From assembly GCA_022496205.1 (NCBI GenBank), contig WTXD01000001.1, positions 558,001 through 622,000 on the forward strand: 64,000 nt of DNA. Reading direction: 5' to 3'. Below, piece by piece: positions 40,110 through 50,838 of the stretch (the stretch's first letter is position 1; the number at the start of each line of letters is the position of its first letter). The stretch is from Gloeopeniophorella convolvens. Its lineage: Eukaryota; Basidiomycota; Agaricomycetes; Russulales. The notes beneath the pieces are model-generated. The model was not told the DNA's origin and ran no database searches. It saw nothing but the letters and a program-made list of their open reading frames with translations. A program made the translations under genes and the position numbers.

Positions 40110-40355
40110 TGCGCGACGGTGAATGCTGATCCTCCGAGTGCGATACCTCATCCTGCTCGCACCTCCCTTGTATATCCATCTTTGACTAGCGAATCGTATG
40201 ACACTCGGCGAATATAAATGTGATGATGCACTCGTTATTGTCTATGTCTGAATGAGTGGTGTCTGCGAAGCGGGAGCCTTCCATAGCGGTGAAGGCGGGC
40301 TGGGCAGCGACTGTGCGCCAGTCGCATAAGAGTACGCAAGAGTCAGCTCGGAGAC

Positions 40356-40736
40356 TTATTTGTTTTCTTCTTTGTTCTCGTCGCCTTTGAGATTGGACAG
40401 GCCCAAGTTCTTCCAATCGTCCTTCTCCATGAGCCCCCTGCGCCTGCGCATCAGCTACCGTTTGGTAATACATGAAAGACATACTTATGCATCCGACAGT
40501 TCAAATAGTCTCTGTTTAGGTGCCTGCATTCAGTCGATGTACTCGAGTTCTTCTTGAGGCACTCCAGGTATTCCGTCATGAACTGCTTGCATTCCCCTGC
40601 AGAATACGGTTCGGTATTTCACGGAAATGCAACTATCAAGCAAGGACAGACCATAATGGTCCAGAGGAAATGATCCCCTGTTGGGTGGTGTGACCTGGAA
40701 TCCAACAGAGATGGATGGGGGGCGTCCGAACGACAT
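40356..40736 (-). CDS. COX19: Cytochrome c oxidase assembly protein COX19
   Basis: COX19 is a twin CX9C protein of the mitochondrial intermembrane space needed for complex IV copper delivery. Three exons (40736-40652, 40596-40485, 40437-40356) give 92 residues, the usual length. The start is MSFGRPPSISVGFQVTPPNR, with GSFPLDHYGECK bridging exons 1 and 2. The two motifs are ECKQFMTEYLEC (C-x9-C) and ECRHLNRDYLNC (C-x9-C). The end GLMEKDDWKNLGLSNLKGDE is family-typical. The middle exon is easily missed because it is short and read-through frames stop early. It is in tandem with the bZIP gene. Confidence 0.95.
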
Positions 40737-40943
40737 TAAACCGATGTACCAGGCAGTGCGGGTGCAATGATGACGAGTAAAGTCGAGCGTCTCACGTGCG
40801 TCTGGCGCGCTGATTGCGTTAGCGCCCAATATTGTCCGAAGCGCCCGCTGTGAGCCAGGAACGGTGCCGACACATAGGAAGCCGCCCGCGCCGTTGCACC
40901 CAAAAATTCTTCGTGGGGTCTAAACAGATCTACGTACACTAGA

Positions 40944-42118
40944 TTATGAGTCGGGTCCTTCCTCCCCAGGACTAGGGCTCTTTCCCTGCTCTGTATCGTC
41001 GTCGTCGTCGTCGTCTACAACATCCTTCTGCGAGTCTCGCGCGCCAGGAGGTTGGGACGGGCCTGCCACCGGCTGCAGGTCGCCTCCTGCAGCCCTGCTG
41101 CTCTTCAACATGACGATCTCCTTGAGCCACCCGTTCTCTCGCCGCAGATCGGCAGCCTCCTGCTCCAATTCATCCACACGACCCGTCAGATCAGATACCG
41201 TGCGTTCCAAGTTAAGCGTCTTCAGCTTTTTCTTGATCCGGAAGCGTGCTATGGAGATATACCGTCAGTCTATGGCGTGATACCATGCGACAGTCTGTAG
41301 GTGAGCACGCACCAGACGCTGCCGTGTTCCTTCTGCGCTTCTCTTCGGTCATCGGTTCGGAGTCGAGGGGGTTGCCTTCCTGATCTTGCGCTGGCGTGGC
41401 AGCCTGGTGGCTGGATTCCCCACCCGCAGAAATGGGCGCGGCCAACGAGGTAGGGGGATGGAAAGCACTGGGCTGGGAAAACTGTCCACCCAGTGGGTAG
41501 AGAGCCGAAAAATCTGGCGAGAACTGGGGCGGGGGCTGTCCGTGAGGTGCGGGCGGCTGAACCGACGGCCACGGCAGCTGTGAGAACAAGTGCGCGGGCA
41601 ACTGCGCAGGAATAGGCGGGGGGAATCGGTTAGGATCTTGGGGAAAGCCCTGCTGTTGTCCTCCGGCCGGCTGCGCCAAGAAGGGGTAGGCTTCCTGTAT
41701 CGTCCTAAGTGCGCGCGCCAGCTCCTCGTAGTTCTGTGGACCACCGGGCGGCGGCGGGGGTGGCTGTTGCGGGGGCCACATAGGAGCGGCTCCGGTACGC
41801 TGGGCGGAAGCCTGGAACACGCGTCAATCGCGCGGTTGGGATGGTAAGGGTGTGCAACGCCGCCCGACGCACCCTACTGGAGCTGGAAGGGGCGTTGCCT
41901 GAGGCAGACGGCGTGCTCGCCGAACGAGCGCGACTTGACCCGGATCCACGGCCAGCGCCGCCAGAGGGCTGAGATGTGTAGTGGTCGTCCTTGTCCATGT
42001 CAAAGGAGAAGACGAGGTGTTGCCAGAGGTCCAATTCTGCCTGCAGGGTGGTGGGGCTGGGAGGAGCGAGAAGGCCCTTTTCTGCCGTGGTCGCGGGCTC
42101 GCGCTTTACATTCAGCAT
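40944..42118 (-). CDS. bZIP transcription factor, Cys3/MetR-like
   Basis: The basic region EEKRRRNTAASARFRIKKK has the bZIP N-x7-R signature, with the intron at NTAAS|ARF. A zipper follows, with heptad leucines in LERTVSDLTGRVDELEQEAA and DLRRENGWLKEIVMLK. The basic region closely resembles Neurospora CYS3 and related sulfur regulators, so control of sulfur assimilation genes is the likely role. The N-terminal half is Pro/Gln-rich (PPQQPPPPPPGG) with GGFS-like low complexity and may activate transcription. The C terminus has an Asp run. The N-terminal exon (MLNVKREPATTAEKGLLAPP) joins through SSSR|ASAQRTG. The upstream region holds a 26-bp palindrome and a CACGTG. In yeast sulfur control Cbf1 binds CACGTG. 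Confidence 0.88.
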
Positions 42119-42753
42119 GGCAGAGGGACGAAAGGAAGCCTATACCATCTAGGTAATCGGGGATCGGTCGCTGCTTGAGTGAGCGCAGTTATCGTGTACG
42201 TAGCGCGCCATGACGAGACTCAAAGTTAACGGATTCGCAATACGGACACGAGATGGCGACACCATTTGAAAGGCAGCCGCCGGCGCGGTCTCCGCCGCAA
42301 CTTGAGCGTTTGCCAGCCGCAGTGATCCTTCTCGGGCGTTCCATGTACGACCGTGATGTCCAGGCGCTCAGTGCGCACGTCAAGCCCGTCGGGCTTTTCT
42401 GTAATCTGCTCGGTCAGAATAATCAGCGTTCTTGGTAAACGGCGAAGCAGAAGCACTGAAAGGGCCATGGCCGAATACAGACCGTTTGCGCTGGTGGCGC
42501 AAACGCGTAAGACGCGTCCCCCCCAGCAAACTTGCGTTCGCGCTGTGCGCGACAATCTCGCAACATTGCCTCGGATGCGTCGTGACTGAACGAACGAGGC
42601 TCGCTCGGTTGTACCCTGGCCAATTCCGAATTCATGAATTCGGAATTCGACTCGAAAGCGGACGCGTGCCAGTCAGAAGCACGTGCCATGACGCGTCCCC
42701 TGCCAATCTGCCACACAGCGGCCACTTGTCCGCATACATCCTCAACCTCAACC
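42119..42753. promoter_or_regulatory. Divergent bZIP/NPL4 region with palindrome, MCB boxes and E-box
   Basis: This 635-bp region has ACGCGT (MCB) at 42503-42508, 42512-42517, 42662-42667 and 42691-42696, a CACGTG E-box at 42680-42685, and a 26-bp perfect palindrome at 42622-42647. The palindrome centre is CATG between GAATTC repeats. Short open frames here lack homology I recognise. Which gene the elements serve is unknown. Confidence 0.55.
42622..42647. repeat. 26-bp perfect palindrome
   Basis: The two 13-base arms are exact reverse complements with no spacer; each arm reads AATTCCGAATTCA from its outer end. GAATTC occurs at 42628 and 42636, with a further copy at 42643 just overlapping the right edge. 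Confidence 0.9.
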
Positions 42754-45090
42754 ATGGTGCGTGCAATTGTTGCTGACAACACCCAGGCTCCCTGACATAT
42801 CGCACTAGCTCGTCAGGGTCAGATCGAGAGACGGAAACTTCCGCTTCGAGCTGCAGCCTACGTCTGACATCTCTGAGCTAGTAGCCAAGGTACGGGGTCG
42901 CCGTTTTTCGCACATTCTGTATGCTGACTTGGCCCTGGCAGATAATAGAAACCGCCGTCGATGCTGATCCAGCAACGCTTGCGATTTCCAATCAGCCGAG
43001 GGGCAACGAGACGCTCGTCTCGACTTTGAAAGGGAGGGATCTACAGTCCCTGGGGATCCGGTGAGCGATGGATGACTCATCGCCGCTCCTACTTCTCACA
43101 GAGGCGCCTAGGCACGGGGAACTCATATTCGTTTCGTACACTCAGCAACCGACACCGAGCACGTCTCAAGAACCCCCGCAGGAGAAGGCAGCTGTGTCAG
43201 TGACAGGTTCTTCGTCAGCAGCTCGGCCATGGGAGCACGTCAAAGAAGATGCCGTGGACGAGTACTGGAGGTCCAGGGACGGAAAGATTCCTCGGAGCAG
43301 AGACTCCAACTTTTGCAAGCACGGAGCGAACGCGATGTGCGACTATTGCATGCCACTTGAGCCATATGACCGCAAGTATCACCAAGATAACAACATCAAG
43401 CACCTGTCGTATCACGCCTACCTTCGCCAGCTCACACCCAAAACTTCTTCTACTGCAGCAGCCGCATTACCACCGTTAACGGAACCCGATTACCGGGTAA
43501 AGGTGCCCTGTCCAACGGGCGGTCATCTGAATTGGCCTGCAGGCATCTGCACGGCATGCCAGCCGTCCGCGATCACCCTCCAGAGCCAGTCTTTTCGTAT
43601 GGTAGACCATCTAGAGATTGCTTCCGTGGATATCATCGATCGCTTCCTCAAGGCGTGGCGATCCACGGGGCTGCAGCGCTTTGGCTGGCTTATCGGGCGG
43701 TATGAGCCCTACGACAAGGTGCCGATGGGCGTGAAGGCCGTTGTGGAGGCGATACACGAGCCCCCACAAGAAGGCGAGCTTGATGGGCTGTCGCTCGGAC
43801 TCCCCTGGGAGGACGAGCCGCGCATACGCGCGCTGGCGGCGTCGGCATCGACGCCACTGACGATCGTGGGCTACGTCTTCACCGATCTCGACCCGACGCC
43901 AGAGGACCGCACGAAGAACATCTACAAGCGCCACCCGGGTTCTTTCTTCCTCTCGTCGCTCGAGGTGCTCTTCGCGGCGCACCTGCAGGCGCAGCACCGC
44001 GCGCCGTCGCGCAGCTCGCCGTCCGGCGCGTTCGCATCACGGCTCGTGACAGCCGTGCTGACCGCGACTGAGGACGGCGCGGTCGACGTCGCAGCGTACC
44101 AGGTGTCCGAGCAGGCCGTCGGGATGCTGCAGGCGGACATGATCGAGGCAAGCGTCGACCCGGGCATCGTGCGCGTCAAGGAGGAAAGCCGCGGCGAGGA
44201 CGGCGGCGCCGCGCGGTATGTGCCCGACGTATTCTTCCGCTACCGCAACGAGTACGGCATCGAGGTCAAGAAGAGTGCCAAGCCCGCGTTCCCGGTCGAG
44301 TATCTCCTCGTCAACGTGCGTCTCCCCCGTCATGCCCTGCCCCGCCCCGCCCTCGCTCACGAAACGCGTACAGGTGACGCACGGCTTCCCGCAGCAGCCC
44401 TCGCCGCTCTTCCGCTCGCACGAGCACGCGATCGAGAACCGGCCGGGGCTGGAGGACCAGTCGATCGAGCGGGTGCTGCGCGCGCTGAGCGAGCGCGGCG
44501 CGCCGGACGTGCAGGACAGCCGGCACGACGGCGACGCGCCGCGCCGGCTCGCGCTGGCGCGCTGGCTCAGTGACTGGCACCTCGTCGCGTTCCTCGGCAC
44601 GTCTGGCCTGTTCTCTGAGGTGCGTGTCGCGCCGTGTCTGGCACCCTGCGCGCGCGGCTTACTGATTCCTCTGGTCCTTTTCCTTGTGGCATCAGGCCGA
44701 TATTCAAGTCCTTGTTCGCGTCGCGTCCGCGCCTGATCTCGAGGACCCGACCGTGCTCGACGCGCTACTGGCCACAGAGAGCTGGCAGACGCTCACGACA
44801 TTCGCGCGCGAGAGTGCCCGTGCGTGCCGCCCGTCCTTGAATCCCACCCGCTCGCCCTACTGATACACCATTGCTGTGCAGCGGCGCCCGAGCGCCCCGC
44901 GCAGCCCGCGCCCGACGCCCCGCCGTCGCACATGCTCGACGACGACATCCCGCCCGAGCTGTTTGACGATTTCGCTGCCGCCGCCACCGCTGCGGGCGGC
45001 GCGTTGTCTAATGTGCGCGTGTGTCCGCATTGCACGTTCGAGAACTCGCACGGCGGGAGCGATTGCGAGGTGTGCGGGCTGCCTTTGTGA
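42754..45090 (+). CDS. NPL4: Nuclear protein localization protein 4 (Npl4), Cdc48 cofactor
   Basis: Npl4 with Ufd1 recruits Cdc48/p97 to ubiquitinated proteins. The first coding exon is only the ATG (42754-42756). After a 52-nt intron comes the UBX-like domain LVRVRSRDGNFRFELQPTSD. Then LGIRHGELIFVSYT, the zinc-finger region FCKHGANAMCDYCMPLEPYD, and C-x2-C sites in GGHLNWPAGICTACQPSAIT. The MPN-like core includes LQRFGWLIGRYEPYDKVPMG and VEAIHEPPQEGE. The C-terminal domain contains VTHGFPQQPSPLFRSHEHAI and ALARWLSDWHLVAFLGTSGL. The end is an NZF finger, CPHCTFENSHGGSDCEVC, that binds ubiquitin and is present in animal but not budding yeast Npl4. Third-position GC is strikingly high between 43,800 and 45,000. 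Confidence 0.95.
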
Positions 45091-45535
45091 TAGGCCTGGC
45101 CAGCAGAGCAACGCGGACACAGGCACGCGTTTGCGGCCTGGCGGTGACGGAAGTAGAACAGCGCAATGTATGAACACTCGAGTAGCGCTAGTGTTGTAGT
45201 GGGTACAGAATCTTTACTCCTCGTCCAAACATGTGCTGCGCCTGGCCCAGCCTAGCCGTGGGCCTCAAAAGGAAGAAAAGGAGACACCGTAAGGAATCAT
45301 GTTCTACTCTATATCGCAACTAGTAAACTCTGGACAACAAGCCAAATACACATGGCGGAAATGTAGACGGTTCCAAGCGTGTGGGATAGCTGTGTGAGCT
45401 GTGTGAAAGGCCCCCCTGCCGGGGAGCTGCGTTGTTACAATGTATGTGTGTGTGTGTGTGTGTGTGTGTGATTTCCGTGCCGGTCCATCCGCGCCATTTT
45501 GTGAAATAGAGATAGGATACAGGACCGTCCTTCGA
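45091..45535. other. Convergent 3' region with a TG microsatellite
   Basis: These 445 bp lie between the stops of NPL4 and the Nudix gene. Besides the TG repeat I see only 3' untranslated sequence. Confidence 0.5.
45445..45470. repeat. (TG)13 microsatellite
   Basis: Thirteen uninterrupted TG dinucleotides follow TGTA. It falls in the probable 3' untranslated region of the Nudix transcript (read as CA on that strand). Confidence 0.95.
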
Positions 45536-47169
45536 TCACCGAAGCATCCACCAGGTCCCAAACGCGACGCCGCAGAGCACGCCGATGGCGCGCAGCACCA
45601 GGACGACGACCAGCGCCTTGCGCACGGCAGCGTAGAACGTGGTCAGCGCAGCGCCTGTCCAGTTGACTCTGTTCCACAGGATGAGGCAATGAGGGCGCGT
45701 TATCTCCATAGGGCATCAGGAACGTACCTTGTGTCGTTGGCGCCGCCCACCCGGAGCGACGCCTCCCAGTTGCGGATGACCTGGCGGTACCGCTTGCCAA
45801 ACACCCTACAGAAAGGATCAGTAACCGATCCAGGACCGCGCAAAGACGGACGCACCAGATCCAAAAGTTCACGTCTGGATACGAGAATCGAGGAAACACG
45901 CTCGTCAAACTAGGGGGTGCGTTGATCTTCCCTCTTCTGCCCTTCTTGTTGGCGCCGTCCCAATCCTCAATCACGTCCTCTACGCCCATGATCTTGTCCG
46001 AGTCCCAAGGGGTCAGAGGCACACCGGGTGTCGGAGACATGTAGGACAGCAGATCAAGCGTCATGCCAAGCGATAGGCCCCACAGCTTGAGCGCCTGCGG
46101 TCCTACGCCGTTGCCGCGCGGATAAAGCGACGCAGACGTGGGGTGCAGGGCCGGGTTGAGCGTGCCAGCCTCGGCCTCGAGCGACCGGCGCACCGACTTT
46201 TCCGCTAGGAATGTCGTCGTGCCAGGCGCTGCGTGCGAGAGGACAAGTGCAGGGAATTGCATGCTGCCAACGAGGACTCGCATGATGAGGCGGAGGACGT
46301 GCGAGTGGCGAGGTGCGAGGCGGGATGCCGTGTCAACGGTTACGGTCGACCAGAGAGGCTGGGAGACGGTGTTGGACCCTCTGCGCTCGGGGTAAAGCGA
46401 GTTCAAAGGCACCCAATGCAGGGTGGTCTCGGGGACAGGTTCAACAGGCGTCTCATTCGGGGACAATTGCAGGAAAACTAAATAAAGTGAGCAAACAGCT
46501 CATTCTGAACGAAAGAACGACTGACCGAAGGGAGAGAGGACCATGAGGAGGCGCTTGCCGAGTGAGGTGGTGATTTCGCGGTCATCGAGCTGACCAACGC
46601 AGGTGTAGTCGCTCTCGGCGAGGTCGAGTCCGATCTCTTCCCAGGTCTGGCGCATGGCTGGGTGAAACGCAAAATTGTGAGTGAAACCGATTGCAGGGCC
46701 GCGACCGAGCACGGGCACACGCACCAGTGTAGAGACTTCCCTCATCACCCTCCTCAGTGCGGCCGCCTGGGAACGCAACGTGGGCATCGCGCGTGTTTGC
46801 ATGGCTCTCTACGGTATCCGGTTTGTCACGACGAACGAAGAGGATCTCAGGGCGCGCAGCAGGGTGCTTCACCCAGTCGAGGTCAAAAAAGTCGGCGAGA
46901 GAAGGCTGGGCAGCTAGTTTTGGGGGGAGGGACAAGTGGGGAGGAGGGACAACGCGGATGATGAGAGCGACTGCTGCGCGGCGCGGCTCTTGGGGAAGAA
47001 GGCAAAGAAATTAGGTGTGAGTATGCTGGGAAAGAGAGAACCAAGCGCGCTCACGGGTTGGGGGCGAGGCGATGACACGGGGCGGGGTTGAGCGGATGCG
47101 CTGGAGAGCGCGTGCAAGGAGGCGAGTGCGGGGATTCTGGCCAAGGAGGTCTGGGGAAGTGTCTGCCAT
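45536..47169 (-). CDS. Nudix hydrolase (CoA-diphosphatase-like) with C-terminal membrane segment
   Basis: The Nudix box reads HVAFPGGRTEEGDEGSLYTA joined over an intron to MRQTWEEIGLDL; the E-x7-R spacing and EE metal ligands are kept, though the usual R-E pair is R-Q. VGQLDDREITTSLGKRLLMV and LSPFVFLQLSPNETPVEP follow, as in CoA/nucleotide-sugar-type fungal Nudix proteins related to NUDT8/Pcd1. The gene begins MADTSPDLLGQNPRTRLLAR; an intron join gives PRRAAVALIIRVVPPPHLSL before the domain. After it comes a region with LWGLSLGMTLDLLSYMSPTP, then a terminal hydrophobic helix LVVVLVLRAIGVLCGVAFGT ending WWMLR. That suggests tail anchoring or organelle membrane placement. Substrate is not determinable from sequence. 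It is in tandem with UGO1. Confidence 0.85.
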
Positions 47170-47292
47170 GGTGGGAGGAGACAAGAAGAGGCACACGAGG
47201 AGCGCTACGAGCAGGCAGAGTTTGGTTGGGAAGAAGTTCTAGTTAACAGCGTTGGGGGTATGACGCATTGTACAGTCACGTGCTGCTACCGG

Positions 47293-48868
47293 CTAGAGCT
47301 CAGCCCATCCCGCCTCGCTCTCACCCCCGCTCACAACGCCCAGCGCAAACACGATCACCCCCGCACCGAGTCGCATCCCCAGGCCCCGGTACAGCTGCCC
47401 TAGCCCCGTGTGCCGCCACACACTTACGTGCTCCTCCCCCTTCCCCTTTTCCCCCTCCCGCTCTTTCCCCTTCTCTCCCCGACGGATCAGGGCACGTTGC
47501 ACCGGCAGGTCCGACCGCTCTTCCGTTAGGATATGCCATAACGCGTCCACCACTCCGTTATACGGCGCCGGTCGTTTTTCCACGCACGTCTTCAACGGCT
47601 GCGCCCGGCCTCGCACTTGCACCTGCAATCGCCGCCGCACCGTCTCGAACGGCAGCGTTGCCAGCAGTCCAATGCAGCTGCTCGCAAACTCGACCACTCC
47701 GAACGCTGTCGGACTGGTCTCAGGCAGGATCAGGGTCCCCGGGAATAACCGTGTAGACAGAAGCGACGGAAGCGCCAGTGACATCAGCGGCCGGATCGTG
47801 TTGTCCAGAAGTGTCGGAATGAGCAGATGTGGGTGCAAGTATAACCCACGCAGTCCCCCCTCGTCTCGGATGATGCACCGCAGCGCGTCAATCGGACCGG
47901 AATACGTCCGATGGTGTGGATCGAACGACTGCACGATGAGCCGCGTCCGGACGAGATCCAAGGGGGACAAGATGAACCCGGTGATGAGATGCGACGCTAC
48001 AGGCAGAAGCAGCGAGGTCGTCGCCGTGGCGGGCAATAAATATGGAGATGTTAGCGGGGGAGCGAATATGCCTTGCAGCGCATTGTGAATCAATGGCTGC
48101 ATGGTCGAGGAGAGCATGTCCACGATACACGAAGTAAGCAAGCCTGTTCCATACCAGTCGGCATGTCAGCATGGCCCAAGCATGTAACGCATATATGGGC
48201 ACCAACCTTTCCATAGCGCGAGCCAGCCTTCGCCGCGGAACCGCCCAACTTTCTTCATCATCGCCCACACGCCGTCCGCGCTGCCGACGGGAATGATGTA
48301 ACTGGGGCGCGTTCCCTCTTCTAGGACGTTCTTGCGCACGATGTATCCGCGCTCGTCTGCCGGGCGCGGTGCAGGATAACGCGACGGACCCGAGTTGTTA
48401 GGATCCGCAAAGTATGATTCCTCGCCGGAGTCATCGTCGCTGACCTGCGAAAGGACGGTCAGGGCCAAGGCCGGGGTGAACGAGCGCGGAGCTGCGTACC
48501 TCAGCCACTTCTTCTGCAGCGGGCTCCGCCTCATCCGCTTCGCCTGCGTCCCGCGGGATCCACTGCACCTGCAGGAGACATTTGCCGACCTCCCACGGCA
48601 TGGCAATGGCTGAGGTGCTGTACTCCAGCACAGCACTAGCAACGAGCGTTTTCAGGAGGAGACCCAGGTCGACTCCCCCGGGTTCTGCAAGGCCCGGAGA
48701 GAGCTCAAATATGGAGTTTTGCACGGGGCGCGACGAGAAGGTGTGCGAGGGGGCATTTGGGGGAGGCGGAGGACCGGAGCTGGGGCCGGACGAGTTGGAG
48801 GGTGGGGCGAAGGACCATGTTTGTGCGTTTGAGCTGTAGAGATCCCGGAGAGATGACGGGCCGCTCAT
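47293..48868 (-). CDS. UGO1: Mitochondrial outer-membrane fusion protein UGO1
   Basis: UGO1 is a degenerate mitochondrial carrier-family protein of the outer membrane that couples Fzo1 and Mgm1 during fusion. The start MSGPSSLRDLYSSNAQTWSF opens a Pro/Ser-rich cytosolic region. The first carrier-like unit is VASAVLEYSTSAIAMPWEVG, followed by LLQVQWIPRD, an acidic segment SDDDSGEESYF and GYIVRKNVLEEGTRPSYIIP. Later pieces are GFILSPLDLVRTRLIVQSFD, GLRGLYLHPHLLIPTLLDNT and LLATLPFETVRRRLQVQVRG. The PLDLVRTR and PFETVRRR motifs are carrier-like P-x-[D/E]-x-[V/I]-x-R signatures. A basic Glu/Lys-rich insertion (EKGKEREGEKGKGEEH) precedes the last unit LYRGLGMRLGAGVIVFALGV. Three or four introns are present. 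Assignment rests on order and spacing; a distinct carrier-like paralogue is less likely. Confidence 0.85.
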
Positions 48869-49342
48869 GTCGGAGGAGAGTAAGACGTGAATGCAGAACT
48901 TGATATTATGAGGATACGTGCAACGAGAGGCAGTTATGAGAAACGGAAGGACATTCGAGCTTGCTTGCGGCCAAGCGTCATGACTGGCCGCGACGCGTTC
49001 CGACCGGCCGAATGTGTGGCCTTGTTTGTCCGGCACTGCGCCCACTGCTTGGCTGCACCATGCTCTGCTTCTCTACAAATGGACACACACAGTCTTCACG
49101 TCGGCACTACTGTACGCGTATACGACTACAGAGCATCTTCAAACAGCATACATCGTACTGGGTCGTGTTGACAAGCCTACAATTCGACCCGCGGTGATTC
49201 TCAGGCGAGGGCACTCGGCACTACAGCCACAGCCCGAGCGGGTTTCCTTGACGAAGTGGCACTCCGAGACGTGGCATCGTTAGGCTGGGCCTGACGCAGG
49301 AGCCCACAGACAGGCGGCTGCTGCGAAACGACTCGCTCAACC

Positions 49343-49555
49343 TTCGCAAGTCTGCGATGCCCCTGGCACAGAAGGGTCTACCCGGCCGTCATCAAGCACA
49401 GCGACACCCTGGTCGACGGGCTGGTCTTCCGCCCGCAGAACCACCTGCAGAGTGAAAATTGCACGGTTTTGAGGAATTTTTTTTTATCGGGTGATGCCTT
49501 CAACGAGGCAAGGCAGTCGATGGCTGTCGATGGCGACATGTCTAGAGTTCGTTGA
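49343..49555 (+). pseudogene. Possible relic of an AIG2/gamma-glutamylcyclotransferase-like gene
   Basis: The frame ending at TGA 49553-49555 encodes RRVYPAVIKHSDTLVDGLVF followed by RPQNHLQ. This resembles the Y-P-A-[IV]-[IV]...V-D-G-x-[VL]-F segment of AIG2-like fungal proteins. No N-terminal YGTL-type motif or start is found upstream, and the downstream part degrades (a run of eight or nine T near 49486). It may be a gene fragment or a chance frame. Only homology search can settle it. Confidence 0.3.
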
Positions 49556-50761
49556 TTACGCCGAAGGGTAGGCTAGGGTAGGTACGCCAGGGTACGCCGC
49601 TATCGCATGGTATCCCGCCCTGACTAGATCGGGGCGCCGCGTTCTGGGCCGCATCAGAATCCGGTAAACCCGGGGCAAAAGATGCGTGGATTTCCATGAA
49701 CGTGACAGCCCTAGGCCGACAAGTCCCCTCAGGGGGTGCGGTCTGGCTGTGAAAGTTCCCAGAACCTCGTACGCGACAAGTGCCAGTTGCAATTAACTGA
49801 GCAACGGCATGTTCAGCTGCGGTGCAGCAGTTGGCACAAAAACCGCCGCCGCCGAGTTAGTATATTCCCGGGATGTCCGAGCTGTGCCTGCAAGTGCCTG
49901 CTTCAAAAAAAAAAGGACGTCTGTCGTAAGTTCAGTGGTATCTTGTCACCGGTACCGAACATGAGTAGAGGCTGGCTGCACATCCCAGAGCCCTTGTAAG
50001 TCCACGGGCGCGAGAGGTGTCCGAGCTTGTTTGCGGCCAAGACGCGAGAGCGCGAGTTGGGAGAGCTGAGCCCGAAGCGCCCGACCTTGGCAACCATGTT
50101 TGGTCCCATTTGTGCCGAGTCGCCGAGGATGGGCTTCGGGCTGCTTCAGGCTGCTTCCCTTCCGTTCCCTCATCTCGCGCCCGACTCGAGCAACCAATGA
50201 GTGCATGTACAATGAATTCCATTCCATGACGTGTTGCCGCGCAACACAGAGCCTTCGTAGACGATGCGCAACAGAGCGGTGCAAGCAGTGATTGCGGCGC
50301 TCTCCACGGCCACCGTAGGCAGAGCCACGATTTGCAAAACCCCAGCCTGTCGTGGGTCGGTGTTATCATGTCGGAGAGACGGATGCGGGCGTGGCATTGC
50401 GGCCGCGTGAAGGGTGTGACAGCGATCATGCCCGAGTGACACGTGCGGCGGGATCCGAAGTGTTCTAGCACTTCACGTGGGCGGGTAATGGCGGCGAACA
50501 GATTGACGGGGCGGTGAGTTGGGGGTGTGGCGCGACGACGAGGACGGTGGGGCGGTGGTTGTCCCTGAGGCTGGGTGATGTCAACTGTGACGGGCTCGGG
50601 GCGGGCAGGACTGGGTTGGATGACGTCGGGCCGCGCCGAGCTGCGGGCAGCCTGCGGAAGGCTAAGAATAGCAGGGGAATGGACCGAGTGGGCGGTCCGA
50701 CGGGCGTCTGACACTCCCTGGCACTCCTGTCGTCGATTGGCCTGCCAGTCCACAACATACA

Positions 50762-50838
50762 CCACTTCCCCTCCCCTCTTTATTATCCTCCGCTCTAACT
50801 TTAACGTCATTCCTTCCCTTCTCCCCTCTCCACCCCCC
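50762..50838 (+). promoter_or_regulatory. Pyrimidine-rich leader of the tricalbin gene
   Basis: The 77 bases before the ATG are dominated by C and T, including CCCCTCCCCTC and CTCCACCCCCC runs. Such tracts often sit at or just downstream of fungal transcription start sites. Confidence 0.6.

Larger units (their letters stand above)
48869..50838. other. Longest gene-poor region (about 2 kb)
   Basis: This lies between the divergent starts of UGO1 and the tricalbin gene. It holds a possible decayed gene fragment at 49343-49555, two near-identical 20-mers (48956 and 50022) and a CT-rich leader at its right end. Long shadow frames on the minus strand have no recognisable motif. No transposon ends, tRNA or rRNA are seen. 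Confidence 0.5.

Noticed and set aside
43611..44600. Minus-strand frames of 90-190 residues inside NPL4
   Set aside because: They are antisense to confidently identified NPL4 exons with high third-position GC.
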